DNA of 64,000 bases, taken from Bacteroidota bacterium (GTDB lineage: Bacteria > Bacteroidota > Bacteroidia > Bacteroidales > JAGNHN01). The notes beneath the pieces were generated by a model. That model was not told the origin of the DNA. It worked only from the letters and a program-made list of their open reading frames with translations, and did not search any database. The stretch covers positions 1 through 64,000 of the forward strand of contig JAKLHK010000002.1 of assembly GCA_022710185.1 (NCBI GenBank), given 5' to 3'. Positions 9,001 to 15,026 of the stretch are shown piece after piece. The position numbers and the translations under genes are program-made. Position 1 is the stretch's first letter. Each line of letters starts with the position of its first letter.

Positions 9001-11219
9001 TCTTCACAATAGATAAATGTGTCGCTCACCGCCACTACGCCTTCGTTCGACTTGATGGAGAACACCGGCAGGGGGTTAACCACTACATCGAAGGTATCGT
9101 AGTTGGTGCAGTAGGCACCCACATACTCAGCGCGGATCTGTCCGGAACCCACGGTGGTCCATTCGATCTGGACGGCGGTGGAGTCAGGGCCGAATACGTT
9201 GAGGATGTTTCCACCATCCACGGTCCAGTTTACCTGGATCAGGGCGCCCGGGAGGAAGCCGGCCACATGGACCGTGACATCGTTCAGGCAGACCGTGTCG
9301 GGGCCAACAGTGAACAGGAAGGGGGTAGAGCTCGGCCACACCTGTACGTTGAAGCTATCCACGGCCTGGCAGCCGTTGGCGCTTTCGATCGTATAATATA
9401 ATGTGTAGGTCGTGAAGGGCAGGGAGGCGGCATGGCTGGGATCGAAGAACCCGTTGTATACGCCAGGGCCGCTGAAGGTACCGCCAGCCGGGCTGGGCTG
9501 GAGGCTGGCTGCCAGGTCGATCAGGGGATCGGTGGAGCACACTTCATAGGGGCCTGCATTCAGGAAGGTCGGAGCGGCCGGGGTCGGGGACACATTCACG
9601 GTCATGAAGGCCGTGGCCGGTCCGCAGCTCGAGGTGAGGTCGCAGAACACCTGGAAGGAGGCATGCGTGCCGGTAGCCGTGATCTCGGTGGTCACCGTGT
9701 TGGTGGCCGAGAAGGTAGCGGCGCCGGAAGGTACCACATACCAGTTCCAGGTACTCCCGCCGTAGGCCGAGAGCGTGGCGCTCTGTCCTTCGCAAAGAAG
9801 TACATTGTTGGGAACGATATCGACGAAGGGATAACCGGAAACCACACTGATGTCTACATCATCCGTGGCGGTATTGCCCAGAGCGTCGGTTACGGTCACC
9901 GTATACACAATATTATTATTGGTGGTGGAGTACACGACGGCAGTATTGGTGGGGGCCAGATTGGTGGTCGGGCTCCAGGCATAGGTATAGGGCGGAACAC
10001 CGCCGGTAGCGAAGGCGAAGAGCGGGGTGGTGGCCGTATCGCAGACGGTGAACCCGTCATATTCGGCTTCCACTTCCAGCGGATCGATCACAGCCACGGC
10101 TGAACCGGCATAGACCCAGGTCGGACCGCCCTTGGGAGGAAGTGGTCCGAAGTTGCTCGGGTCATACCAGAACCCGGGCATGAAAGGCCATGCGGTAGCA
10201 ATACCCTGGCAAGGCATAAAGCTGCCGTTGTTGATCACAGCATAATAGAAGGTGGAACTGTCGGGGCATACATTGATGGAATCCCCGGTACCTACGAGGT
10301 CGCAGGTCCAGCTGGAAACGTTGCCGCTATAGGGAGGGGCGTTGAAGAAGCATCCCATGGCAGCACCGATGCTATACATGTGGTCGCACCACCAAGAGTT
10401 GACGCTGACCTGGTCGGCGGTCATGGAGTACCAGTGAATACTGGTCACGGGTACGTTACCATAAACCTCAGCCTTGAGGGTGATGCATTCGCCGTTCTGG
10501 ATAGAGAAACCGGGGTCATCGGAAACCTGGGTGGCGTCTGAAGTGATCGCCACGCCGAAGCTTTCAAAGATGTGGAGGTTGTCGAAAGCCACTACGTCGG
10601 CATTGCTCCCTCCGACGAAGTACATACGGAAATCGACGTAGGATTCCCCGGCCAGACCGGTCAGGGTATGCACTGCGTCAATCCAGCCATTGGAGTTTCC
10701 ACTCCAGCCGGGACCGCCCATGAAGTTCATCACGGCCGTATTATACCAGTTCTCGGCGTATACGTCCTGATCGTTCAGGCCGCCCACGGGGAACCAGTTG
10801 ATATTGTCGGTCGTGTAAGCGAGCCGCATACCATAACCGCTGGTGGTGTTGTAGAAGATGTCCAGGTCAACGACCGGGTCGAACACGAAGTTCGAGAAGT
10901 CGAAGGCCGGGAAATCCACATACGACCACTCGGTCAACGGAAGGGATGGGGACTTGGCCGTTTCATTACGGTACCAGCCTCTTCCGTAGGTGGATGGGAT
11001 CGCTCCGGAGGGTGTGCCATACGTCCAATTGTCCGACGTCATGAACTGCCCATGACTCCAGCCCGTAGGAGCTGTGGTGCTGGTGAAGCTCTCCGTGTAC
11101 TCATTGTTCGTTGGCTGGATCGAGCTGACAGGGAGTGGTGCCGCCATGGCCGTCCAGAAGGACAGCAACAGCACAGTCACAATCATGCCGGCCCGAGAGC
11201 GCGTAGTCTTTGTCTTCAT
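1..11219 (-). CDS. Giant multidomain Ig-like/PKD-like cell-surface protein, C-terminus beyond the left edge
   Basis: Translation from the ATG at 11219 is open in one register wherever I sampled it (about 11.2, 10, 8.8, 7.7, 5, 4, 2 and 0 kb), giving at least 3,739 residues with no stop before base 1. The N-terminus is a signal peptide: basic MKTKTTRSRAG, then a hydrophobic core ending near FWTAMAAP. A galactose-binding-like or MAM-like beta-sandwich of about 200 residues follows. The rest is tandem modules. One recurring type of about 90 residues ends in a GxYxVxA...TxCxxxM motif followed by a PLPT linker; about ten copies are visible. The other is the usual Bacteroidota Ig-like type (ICxGQS ... 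TTTYxVxVTDxxGC). Such proteins are normally exported by the type IX system and act as adhesins or gliding-associated surface proteins, but the C-terminal sorting domain lies outside the window. An in-frame ATG at 11288 is an alternative start; no Shine-Dalgarno helps to choose. Confidence 0.88.
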   Translation of the reverse strand, partial: MKTKTTRSRAGMIVTVLLLSFWTAMAAPLPVSSIQPTNNEYTESFTSTTAPTGWSHGQFMTSDNWTYGTPSGAIPSTYGRGWYRNETAKSPSLPLTEWSYVDFPAFDFSNFVFDPVVDLDIFYNTTSGYGMRLAYTTDNINWFPVGGLNDQDVYAENWYNTAVMNFMGGPGWSGNSNGWIDAVHTLTGLAGESYVDFRMYFVGGSNADVVAFDNLHIFESFGVAITSDATQVSDDPGFSIQNGECITLKAEVYGNVPVTSIHWYSMTADQVSVNSWWCDHMYSIGAAMGCFFNAPPYSGNVSSWTCDLVGTGDSINVCPDSSTFYYAVINNGSFMPCQGIATAWPFMPGFWYDPSNFGPLPPKGGPTWVYAGSAVAVIDPLEVEAEYDGFTVCDTATTPLFAFATGGVPPYTYAWSPTTNLAPTNTAVVYSTTNNNIVYTVTVTDALGNTATDDVDISVVSGYPFVDIVPNNVLLCEGQSATLSAYGGSTWNWYVVPSGAATFSATNTVTTEITATGTHASFQVFCDLTSSCGPATAFMTVNVSPTPAAPTFLNAGPYEVCSTDPLIDLAASLQPSPAGGTFSGPGVYNGFFDPSHAASLPFTTYTLYYTIESANGCQAVDSFNVQVWPSSTPFLFTVGPDTVCLNDVTVHVAGFLPGALIQVNWTVDGGNILNVFGPDSTAVQIEWTTVGSGQIRAEYVGAYCTNYDTFDVVVNPLPVFSIKSNEGVVAVSDTFIYCEEDVDSLYADIIPGLGTGFGGYAVDWTIYNGIGTGSPVASYTNVYGLPESPAYNPNAYPTVQYWTVTATLLDSSTGCYAYDTAYVKVFPLPEPEIMAQGPDADTLFICANECGKVYEANDYDSYVWFVDGTKVAETSDTLEVCGADFTAPDTFEIMVIAFSADGCSDTAYIDAVVWVTPTPFALMNDGDLTFCWNTTGPELYLDSSQVGINYQLYRDGATVGAPLAGDGDSITWGNFNIPGDYYVHAVNTVTGCEDWMLDTLTLVSDTIVIDLLSEFSQVCEDFTSRMTVDFTPSDTTGYGPFTFDWDPDAKFTPDGYGTGLALPGDVDTWYYVTVIGTDPLCQATDSFFLTVLQGPEPSIGDSANSIAKVSDTTICLFSSIDLQVSWVLGDAAVTSVVWSPLTEITPGAINGNIAGVNIAATAPRTYSVTVTDANGCTGVDSVNVFVSAAPIVNINNNVPASVCPGYDTTLTANVPFGTGPFTYTWSTTETTASINVTPAATTTYYVTVFDAGLGCYGYDSITVEVYAAPTIDMNGPYQSCIWGEINFNPIVTASPAIVNIAWSESPSNPTTGLSIANTINPTVTLAGVNNGIYTFYLEVTDANGCVAEDSVNVTVTPGPSISAGADQYICEGTTVQLAGSGGGTYAWFDAPGYDSLNLIATTAYVSVTPLTTTTYYLRVNHDSCGPAVSQVTVYVHPATPVFFDGLGTSYCEVDGPVTLTNISPLGGTWSGEGVVNGVFYPTNVTTLDAPITITYTYADSSAYPLYPVCEYEHSMTTTVWSNPTVTIGTVAPVCADAASFPVTNFNGMPAGGTYEINGVATVTVNPATLGAGTHNVWYFYTNVHGCTDSASTTFTVWPLPIKQQLFAVSPTNGGHFCDGDSAEIYMNASEADVVYDLYLDGGIVTFYNVATVNGTGGYLSFGKFAGDGDYYVIGTKMVTGCTDVASDTVTLIKEERPQQYNLIVSNGGHYCEDGACETGPCTGVQIGMYATNPEDRYDLYKKGSPDVLVATMMGNAISGTGQWFPGTFTAGQYYVIAYDISTPANCPKEMLDVVTVTMDPKPLVKTLTKNNVCQCPHESTIISIVGSAEPTVYYVLYDPSMNPVDTITGTTSFAPVKPVGIYTVIAYKPSNGTNPWYFGSSLLPNGNWSTVCVRNLGTIEVCEYIYASVDALRTNDLTPATPHSLTIDGGDEAYLAVDVTVDSQPHSFQWQMSTTGGSTWVNVPATAPYYGATTDSLWIDPVAYPSMKGYKFRFVVFAHCGNDTSDVITLEVRPEVSVYAGMPILPKGPSTYNGADSVQCSNDIVIPIYAEHLDSLGSLSLSFLFDYMQMQLDTSVGTGLSKGFTNIHPLLAPSFQGGTSAAGRISFGAFSINPINLGPSAVLCNIHFKMGNNGGFSLLEWDLLTGGACQITSPDPYDLKVHYFDGQVRGLKLPVPNVNIMPNPICEGDVLTLDASPYSPEMDPDGNPVAGYWVLPNAARGVAGYIFADDTTFTAVLADEGTYSYFVTDNNGCAHDTSFFVQVNPLPELFNVIGGGEACVGGAVEIGLDGSQVGVKYYLMYNGNVWHPAGYPAYVINGTGDSITFGPVSLGNQVLGTHVFTVMAIDTTEPTMCDIYMDGYATVKIDPVPFAFDLRVIDNGLAVISGDYCEGTGGLPVRLTGSQIGVRYELWYAPYCCNCPDTMITAVNGTGSQISFGYQTLPGYYHVRAYYYQTNTMCDNYMKNCVYISINPLPTATISGTASICYGQSTNLTLNFTGKAPFTAVINGVTYNTMTSSLVIPVSPLSTTTYYVNSVTDANGCVQTYTTLGVTVTVNPLPNADASYFMSTPCVGQTLQLSALPGAMSYQWSGPNSFTSSLQNPVINNVTTANAGTYYLTVTNTVTGCVNYDNVTVNIYSLPVAYATGDVVCVGDMIDISGQYSYSTSSASIVDYIWSGPAGFASGAADTTFGPATLAMGGTYSLTVVDSYGCMASTTTTVTVHALPVANAGQDVEICFGDTTTLTGNGGDAYIWSDGVSTWNTQSIAVAPAYTTTYYLTVIDHHGQVSCEDYDTVEVTVNPLPEPYVLTRDGIYCFGCFGIPVNLVYSDSTVNYVLYWKDLQSGSTWVAVDTLLGVNDTLYFGDLEVPGYYKVLGVNVLTGCENWMSNEILIGTRPAPTVSINDIDVCADACEDMLVTLTGLPPFKIHYTTGVVETFNTGDLTYVGLVNNIETWTYTIQICGSSAPAYIGIDLVEDSVCFRNGDTAMVEVLPLPTVYDVNGGGYYCNIGIPVGLAGSQLNVSYVLYLNSNPIDTIAGTGAALTFGPQTQVGMYTVLAVNDVTGCDEYMNGYAEITSGTLPTVYNVYGDGFYCAGDSSEIWMNYSQVGVTYELLLFGISTGVQVDGTGGQISFGHVTVPGEYTVQGIDDVTHCISLMNGTILVGIRPLPTANVSGNATICKGQSSLITVTLTGTPPFYFSMNGVGYTTNNYVWTQNFAPLTTTTYTVSVVEDLYCDNTGGSSATITVSLPTPYTITGGGVYCAGDAGKVVGLNGSQNGVTYALYVNGVATGQTMAGTGAAISFGLQTAAGVYSIIGTIDANQCTGPMTGTVTISINPLPTVYNVTGGGECCLGCTVLYVGLDDTENNPNIRYELWRNGVLYNNALFPPKYGTGNAIQWGYMTQAGTYTIRAVNEVTGCATFMNSSAVCYFYPIPAANISGGGTVCEGEPVSFTVNFTAGTAPFSVLVYENSDTLQYFTGIMSNTFTYTTSSLAAGTYTYQIVEVADSLCFNTATGSVSITVNPLPTVSLNYLPSDYCVDAPADTLDMGMPGMGSYTIDGVAATWFDAAALGVGSHTVVYTYTNSNGCTNSVSKVVDVNALPTCDVTGGTYCIDAQSFALTTGTPAGGVYYVNGVVATSFNPASYGVGAHALTYVYTDGNGCVCTSVDTIYVINLPNVSITPVPALCANGSAVTLVGSPAGGVFSGTGVVGNTFDPTLVTPGASYTISYAISVGVCANTATTS

Positions 11220-11356
11220 AAGCGTAGACTTTGATTGAATGTACTTCAGATGATTGGCTTTCATTAGGGTAAAATTATTGGTTTCCATAAGCAAGGCGTT
11301 CAGTTCGTATGTCGCAGATGTCCGAAATCTTACGGCGGTGCAGAGTAATTAAGGTG

Positions 11357-11387
11357 CAAAATAAGGACATAATCGGTTAAATTACAA
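11357..11387 (-). promoter_or_regulatory. Possible promoter of the giant surface-protein gene
   Basis: On the minus strand a TTG (11387-11385) is followed after 21 bases by TATTTTG (11363-11357), which is one base short of the Bacteroidota -7 consensus TAnnTTTG. It lies about 70 bases upstream of the ATG at 11288 and about 140 upstream of the preferred ATG at 11219. It is the best candidate in the spacer but weaker than other promoters in this window. Confidence 0.3.
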
Positions 11388-11743
11388 AAAATGACCCAAA
11401 ATTCTCAACACCACGACCACTTTGCGAACATCTCACCTCCGACATGGTTCTCCAGGGAACCATCAAGGGTGATTGCAGCAATGGTCAGTCCATTCACCGG
11501 TGCCTGCCCTGCTTTCTTGTCCAGTCGGACCATCCGGACCCGGGCGCAACACCTTAATATTTTCAGCCGCAAGGGCCTATTGATCTTGGCAGTTATACAG
11601 CAGTTCGCGGAAAAGGTTACGTCCCGTTGCGGCTCTACCCTACTTTTCCGTTCCTTGCGTCGTATCAGAGCTGTCAAAGTATTGTCAAAAGTAAGCATTC
11701 AGCACTCCACCGTCAAACAATCCCTGAAAAAGTTATTGTTAAG

Positions 11744-11771
11744 CCGGTGTTAATAATGTTGATAACACCGG
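11744..11771. other. Perfect 9-bp hairpin in spacer
   Basis: CCGGTGTTA (11744-11752) and its reverse complement TAACACCGG (11763-11771) enclose a 10-base loop. No clear T tract follows on either strand, so it is not an obvious intrinsic terminator. Its right arm overlaps one of the TTATCAACA sites. It may be a regulatory or structural element. Confidence 0.4.
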
Positions 11772-12189
11772 GCTCCGGCAGAGCGAGGCGCAAATATACA
11801 ACGCCGCCCCTCAACACCACCGATTCCTGAAGATAAAAATATCTCCGAATCACTACAGGCCATCCATTGCAGGCACATCTATACATATCTTATTGATATC
11901 GTGATACATAATGAAAGACATGGTTAACGGGGCACCCCCTCGTCAATGCGCGGCCTGGTCCCCAACCCCTCGCCTTAGCAGGGCTTGCCCCCAGCCGGAA
12001 CACTGTCCCAGCTTACGAGCTCCCGCCACTGAAATCTCGTCAGGAATCGGCTCCTCCATGTTTCATGTCGTTGTATATCTGCATATTAACAACGAATCCC
12101 CTCATCTACTGTCAAGGGTTATCAACAATCTTCCTAACGCCATCCGCTGTAAGTACCCGCTTTGCACCCAGGCGGCATACATTATTGTT

Positions 12190-12197
12190 TACTTTTG
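12190..12197 (+). promoter_or_regulatory. pepD -7 box
   Basis: TACTTTTG matches the Bacteroidota -7 consensus TAnnTTTG exactly. It predicts transcription from about 12204, a 38-base leader before the ATG at 12242. The nearest upstream TTG (12162-12164) is spaced too widely (25 bases) to be a good -33 element. Confidence 0.5.
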
Positions 12198-12241
12198 CGG
12201 GCATACCATACGTTTAACCCAATTCAATACCTCTCCCAGTT

Positions 12242-13711
12242 ATGAATGAGACTATTGCTCGCCTCCGCCCGGAGGCCATCTGGCGGAACTTCGCCAAACT
12301 GCTTGCCATTCCGCGACCCAGCAAGCATGAGGGCCGGGTCATCGCCTTTATGAAGGCATTCGGTGAAAACCTGGGCCTGGAGACCCTCGTGGACGAGACA
12401 GGGAACGTTATCATCCGCAAACCGGCCACCCCCGGCATGGAAGACCGCATGGGGGTAATCCTGCAGGGCCACCTGGATATGGTGCCCCAGAAGAACAGCG
12501 ACGTAGCCCACAACTTCGAAAACGATGCCATCAATGCCTGGATCGACGGAGAATGGGTTAAAGCGCAGGGAACCACCCTGGGTGCCGACAATGGGATGGG
12601 TGTTGCCGCCGCCATGGCTGTGCTGGAATCAACGGATATCCCTCATGGCCCGGTGGAAGCACTCTTCACCATCGATGAGGAGACCGGCATGACCGGTGCC
12701 TTCAATCTCCAGCCCGGGGTACTGAAGGGCGACATCCTGATGAATATGGATTCAGAGGACGAAGGGGAACTGTATATCGGCTGCGCAGGCGGCATGAACG
12801 CCACCATGCAGTTCGACTATACGGATGATCCGGTCCCTGCAGGGCATGCCGCCTTCCGCATCGCCATCACCGGCATGAAGGGCGGGCATTCGGGCATGGA
12901 TATCAACCTGGGGCGCGGCAATGCCATCAGGTCCCTGGTGCGCTTCATCTGGGAAAACCAGGATCAGCTCGGAATACGCATCGCTCTGGTGGATGGGGGC
13001 GGACTGCGCAACGCCATCCCGAGGGAGGCCATTGCCCTGATCACCTTGCCCAGCGAAAAAGCAGGACAATTGAAAACGAATTTCAACGTATTTTCTACGG
13101 TCATCAAATCCGAGCTTAAAAGCACTGAACCCGAACTAAAGACAAGCATTGAAGCCGTTGAAATTCCTGACTCACTCATCGATATCAAGGCACAAAAAAG
13201 TATGCTTGATGCGGTTTATGCCTGCCCCAACGGGGTGATCAGGATGAGCCCGGAGATGGAAGGTCTGGTGGAGACCTCCACCAACCTGGCGATACTGAAG
13301 TCGGAAGGGGGGAAGATCAATGTAATGTGCCTGCTCCGCAGTTCGGTGGACACGGCCAAGGAAGATCTGGCGAATATGATCCACAGCGTATTCCGCCTGG
13401 CCGGTGCCCGCAGCACCTTCGACGGCTCCTATCCGGGTTGGAAACCCAATCCCGACTCCCCTATCCTCCACCACATGCGCCATATATATAATGTGCGCTT
13501 CGGCAAGCTGCCCGAGATCAAGGCGATCCACGCCGGCCTGGAATGCGGCATCCTGGGCGCCGTTTATCCTCATTGGGACATGATCTCCTTCGGTCCAACG
13601 ATTCGCTACCCTCATTCCCCGGACGAGAAAGTGAACATCCCCTCGGTGGAGAAGTTCTGGGACTTCCTGGTGGAGACGCTGAAACAAATTCCTTCTAAGC
13701 CTGTGGCTTAG
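12242..13711 (+). CDS. pepD: Aminoacyl-histidine dipeptidase (cytosol non-specific dipeptidase, M20 family)
   Basis: 489 residues, the usual size for PepD. This cytoplasmic di-zinc peptidase hydrolyses Xaa-His and other dipeptides, releasing amino acids for growth. Visible M20 landmarks are QGHLDMVPQ (zinc ligand His and the catalytic Asp region, about residue 80), GADNGMG (bridging Asp, about 117), DEETGMTGA (catalytic and ligand Glu, about 148), NMDSEDEGE (ligand Asp, about 172) and HAGLECG near the C-terminus (about 429). The dimerisation lid domain lies between about 200 and 390. The start is supported by the -7 box 45 bases upstream and by the typical opening of the family. The last five codons and the stop are inside a long hairpin. 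It is monocistronic; rpmH downstream has its own promoter. Confidence 0.95.
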   Translation: MNETIARLRPEAIWRNFAKLLAIPRPSKHEGRVIAFMKAFGENLGLETLVDETGNVIIRKPATPGMEDRMGVILQGHLDMVPQKNSDVAHNFENDAINAWIDGEWVKAQGTTLGADNGMGVAAAMAVLESTDIPHGPVEALFTIDEETGMTGAFNLQPGVLKGDILMNMDSEDEGELYIGCAGGMNATMQFDYTDDPVPAGHAAFRIAITGMKGGHSGMDINLGRGNAIRSLVRFIWENQDQLGIRIALVDGGGLRNAIPREAIALITLPSEKAGQLKTNFNVFSTVIKSELKSTEPELKTSIEAVEIPDSLIDIKAQKSMLDAVYACPNGVIRMSPEMEGLVETSTNLAILKSEGGKINVMCLLRSSVDTAKEDLANMIHSVFRLAGARSTFDGSYPGWKPNPDSPILHHMRHIYNVRFGKLPEIKAIHAGLECGILGAVYPHWDMISFGPTIRYPHSPDEKVNIPSVEKFWDFLVETLKQIPSKPVA

Positions 13712-13720
13712 AAGGAATTT
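13686..13720 (+). terminator. 16-bp perfect hairpin across the pepD stop codon
   Basis: Bases 13686-13701 are the exact reverse complement of 13705-13720, separated by the 3-base loop tgt. The right arm contains the pepD stop TAG (13709-13711), so the stem is partly coding. No T run follows (gcatttatc), so it is either an atypical terminator or a 3'-end stabilising structure. Confidence 0.6.
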
Positions 13721-13729
13721 GCATTTATC

Positions 13730-13764
13730 ATTGCTCAGCGCTCAGTGCTCATTGATATTGAACC
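13730..13764. repeat. Degenerate 7-base tandem array (H1)
   Basis: Five successive 7-base units starting at 13730, 13737, 13744, 13751 and 13758. The first three share a gctc core (attgctc, then agcgctc). It lies directly downstream of the pepD hairpin. Confidence 0.6.
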
Positions 13765-13788
13765 CTGAGTATAGAGCCATGCGAAATG

Positions 13789-13818
13789 AAAAAGTTTTTG
13801 CGTTCGCAAAAACTTTTT
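13789..13818. promoter_or_regulatory. 14-bp inverted repeat overlapping the rpmH -33 element
   Basis: aaaaagtttttgcg (13789-13802) and its exact reverse complement (13805-13818) flank a 2-base centre. The -33 TTG of the rpmH promoter lies in the left arm and the right arm ends two bases before the -7 box. It could be an operator or a pepD-side terminator; its placement favours an operator. Confidence 0.5.
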
Positions 13819-13827
13819 ATACCTTTG
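13798..13827 (+). promoter_or_regulatory. rpmH promoter, canonical Bacteroidota -33/-7
   Basis: TTG (13798-13800), a 19-base spacer, then TACCTTTG (13820-13827). Both elements and the spacing match the major-sigma-factor promoter described for Bacteroides and Flavobacterium. The predicted start of transcription near 13834 leaves a leader of about 15 bases before the rpmH ATG. Confidence 0.8.
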
Positions 13828-13848
13828 CCGCTCGCAAACTGAAACGCT

Positions 13849-14010
13849 ATGACAAAGAGGACCTTTCAGCCTTCGAGAAGAAAACGCAGGAACAAGCACG
13901 GTTTCAGGTCGCGTATGGCTACGGCCAACGGACGCAAGGTGTTGGCTGCACGCAGGGCCAAGGGCCGCAAGAAGCTGACCGTTTCAGACGAAACCCAGGA
14001 CAAGCGTTAA
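13849..14010 (+). CDS. rpmH: 50S ribosomal protein bL34
   Basis: A 53-residue, very basic protein beginning [18 protein letters not shown] and continuing [18 protein letters not shown], the unmistakable bL34 signature (KRTxQPSxxKRxxxHGFRxRMxTxxGRxVLxxRRxKGRKxL). It binds 23S rRNA in the large subunit. The C-terminus carries an extra acidic tail (about [10 protein letters not shown]), common in Bacteroidota. It has its own canonical promoter and a strong intrinsic terminator, so it is a single-gene unit here, not the rpmH-rnpA operon seen in many bacteria; dnaA and rnpA are not in the window. Confidence 0.97.
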   Translation: MTKRTFQPSRRKRRNKHGFRSRMATANGRKVLAARRAKGRKKLTVSDETQDKR

Positions 14011-14034
14011 GCACGAAACCATAAGATCGTGAGG

Positions 14035-14068
14035 AAGGGCCTCTCCATTGGAGCAGGCCCTTTTTATT
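14035..14068 (+). terminator. rpmH intrinsic terminator
   Basis: Stem aagggcct / aggccctt with an inner ctcc-att-ggag stem, followed by ttttt at 14061-14065. GC-rich stem plus T run, 25 bases after the rpmH stop, is a classic Rho-independent terminator. Confidence 0.88.
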
Positions 14069-14092
14069 GTTGGGTCTGCCTTTGGTAGACAT

Positions 14093-14150
<58 letters not shown>

Positions 14151-14280
14151 GAATTGAGATGTTGTCCGAATGCGGTATGTGGGGGATATTCATTGCGCTC
14201 TTCTCGCCTTCTGTGCGCTCATTGCGGTTAAATATTTAACGTCCAAAGGTTTACCTGCTTTTAAAATATTAATTTGTGAT

Positions 14281-14302
14281 AATCTGTGTTATCTGTGGTG
14301 AA
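14281..14302. repeat. Dispersed aatctgtgt element, first copy
   Basis: 22 bases matching 32784-32805 at 21 positions, in the same orientation. It lies in the spacer between rpmH and the DUF4834-like gene. Two copies 18 kb apart in spacers suggest a genome-wide family. Confidence 0.6.
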
Positions 14303-14349
14303 TAAAAAAACTGCGAGATGCCTTTGACAACACAAGTACTCAAACCATC

Positions 14350-14405
14350 AGGGACCAGGGACCAAGTACCAAAGAACATTTAGCATTTAACATACAACAT
14401 ATTAA
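14350..14405. repeat. Degenerate 7-base tandem array (H3)
   Basis: Eight consecutive 7-base units from 14350: two identical agggacc units, then units that drift stepwise (aagtacc, later atttaac). Each unit differs from its neighbour by one to a few bases, so the array grades from one word into another. Confidence 0.6.
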
Positions 14406-14634
14406 CCTAACATTTTCATATATGTATACGTAGTATGTATAAAATTCCGGCTTTATTAGGCGCGATTTGCGGCATTTTTAAATACTTTTCAGGACATCGT
14501 GCCAAAAAAGGGGCTGATTGCGCCAGAAAGCCCGAAATTTGGTCGGCGAAAAACTTGGTCCGCCAATGTGCTCCCAATTTTAACAATGCTTCCCATTTTT
14601 AGCCGTTTCTCATTATAATACTCATTTCCATAAT

Positions 14635-14880
14635 ATGTTAAAGCTCCTATTCTGGCTTTTAATTATCTATTTTATCTATCGCCTCCTCAACGGATGGATT
14701 GTCCCCACGGCTACTCGTTCCTATATCCGGAAACAGGAGGCCAGATATAAACCATCCTCCCCGGCCGGGAGCCGGGTGATCTTAGAGGAAGGAGAGCGCG
14801 AGCTGATTATCCCACCCCGGCCCAGGCGCGACAAGAACCCGGCGGACCACCTGGGGGAAGAGGCGGAGTATGAAAACTGA
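14635..14880 (+). CDS. Small membrane protein, DUF4834-like
   Basis: 81 residues. One hydrophobic N-terminal helix (LKLLFWLLIIYFIYRLL, residues 2-18) is followed by a charged, proline-rich tail rich in Arg, Lys and Glu that probably faces the cytoplasm. This matches the DUF4834 type of small Bacteroidota proteins (one N-terminal transmembrane helix with YRL, then a polar tail). Function unknown. Start: ATG at 14635, with no clear Shine-Dalgarno or -7 box. It stands alone between repeat-filled spacers, upstream of wecB by about 150 bases. Being short and unsupported by an operon, it is a moderately confident gene. Confidence 0.65.
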   Translation: MLKLLFWLLIIYFIYRLLNGWIVPTATRSYIRKQEARYKPSSPAGSRVILEEGERELIIPPRPRRDKNPADHLGEEAEYEN

Positions 14881-14912
14881 GTTTGGAGTTTGAGCAACAG
14901 TGTGGAGGAAGG

Positions 14913-14940
14913 GAATATCGAACACCGAACAAGAAATGTT
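14913..14940. repeat. 7-base tandem array, gaatatc/gaacaag type (H4)
   Basis: Units gaatatc (14913), gaacacc (14920) and gaacaag (14927), then a drifted unit. The same words in the same order recur near 32636 and, in related form, at 45270. Confidence 0.65.
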
Positions 14941-14972
14941 AAAGGATTGAAGCGAGAAGCGGATATGTATCC

Positions 14973-15013
14973 ATCGCCCATCATAAATCAAAATCAACCA
15001 TCAACCATCACTA
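14973..15013. repeat. 7-base tandem array, atcaacc type (H5), abutting wecB
   Basis: Units start at 14973, 14980, 14987 (6 bases), 14993, 15000 and 15007. Two are identical atcaacc, the reverse complement of the ggttgat unit of the array at 36622. It ends 13 bases before the wecB ATG and runs into tatcttta (15012-15019), a near match to a -7 box. Confidence 0.65.
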
Positions 15014-15026
15014 TCTTTACCGCCCG

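Larger units (their letters stand above)
11289..12241. other. Gene-free spacer between divergent genes
   Basis: About 950 bases with no convincing gene. Short open frames exist on both strands but show no recognisable family, start signal or codon pattern. It contains a 9-bp hairpin (11744-11771), two copies of TTATCAACA in opposite orientation (11757-11765 as tgttgataa, and 12119-12127), an AT-rich patch around 11830-11920, and the pepD promoter at its right end. No tRNA-like fold was seen. Confidence 0.6.

Noticed and set aside
282-10103. Long plus-strand open frames (569, 664 and 773 codons) opposite the giant gene
   Set aside because: They are exactly codon-register antisense to the giant gene and are open because TCA, TTA and CTA codons are avoided on the coding strand. 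The products are His/Val/Gly-rich and match nothing recognisable.
11391-11753. Small genes in the spacer (120 codons on plus, 97 on minus)
   Set aside because: Both overlap each other, have no recognisable family or promoter and show composition unlike neighbouring genes.
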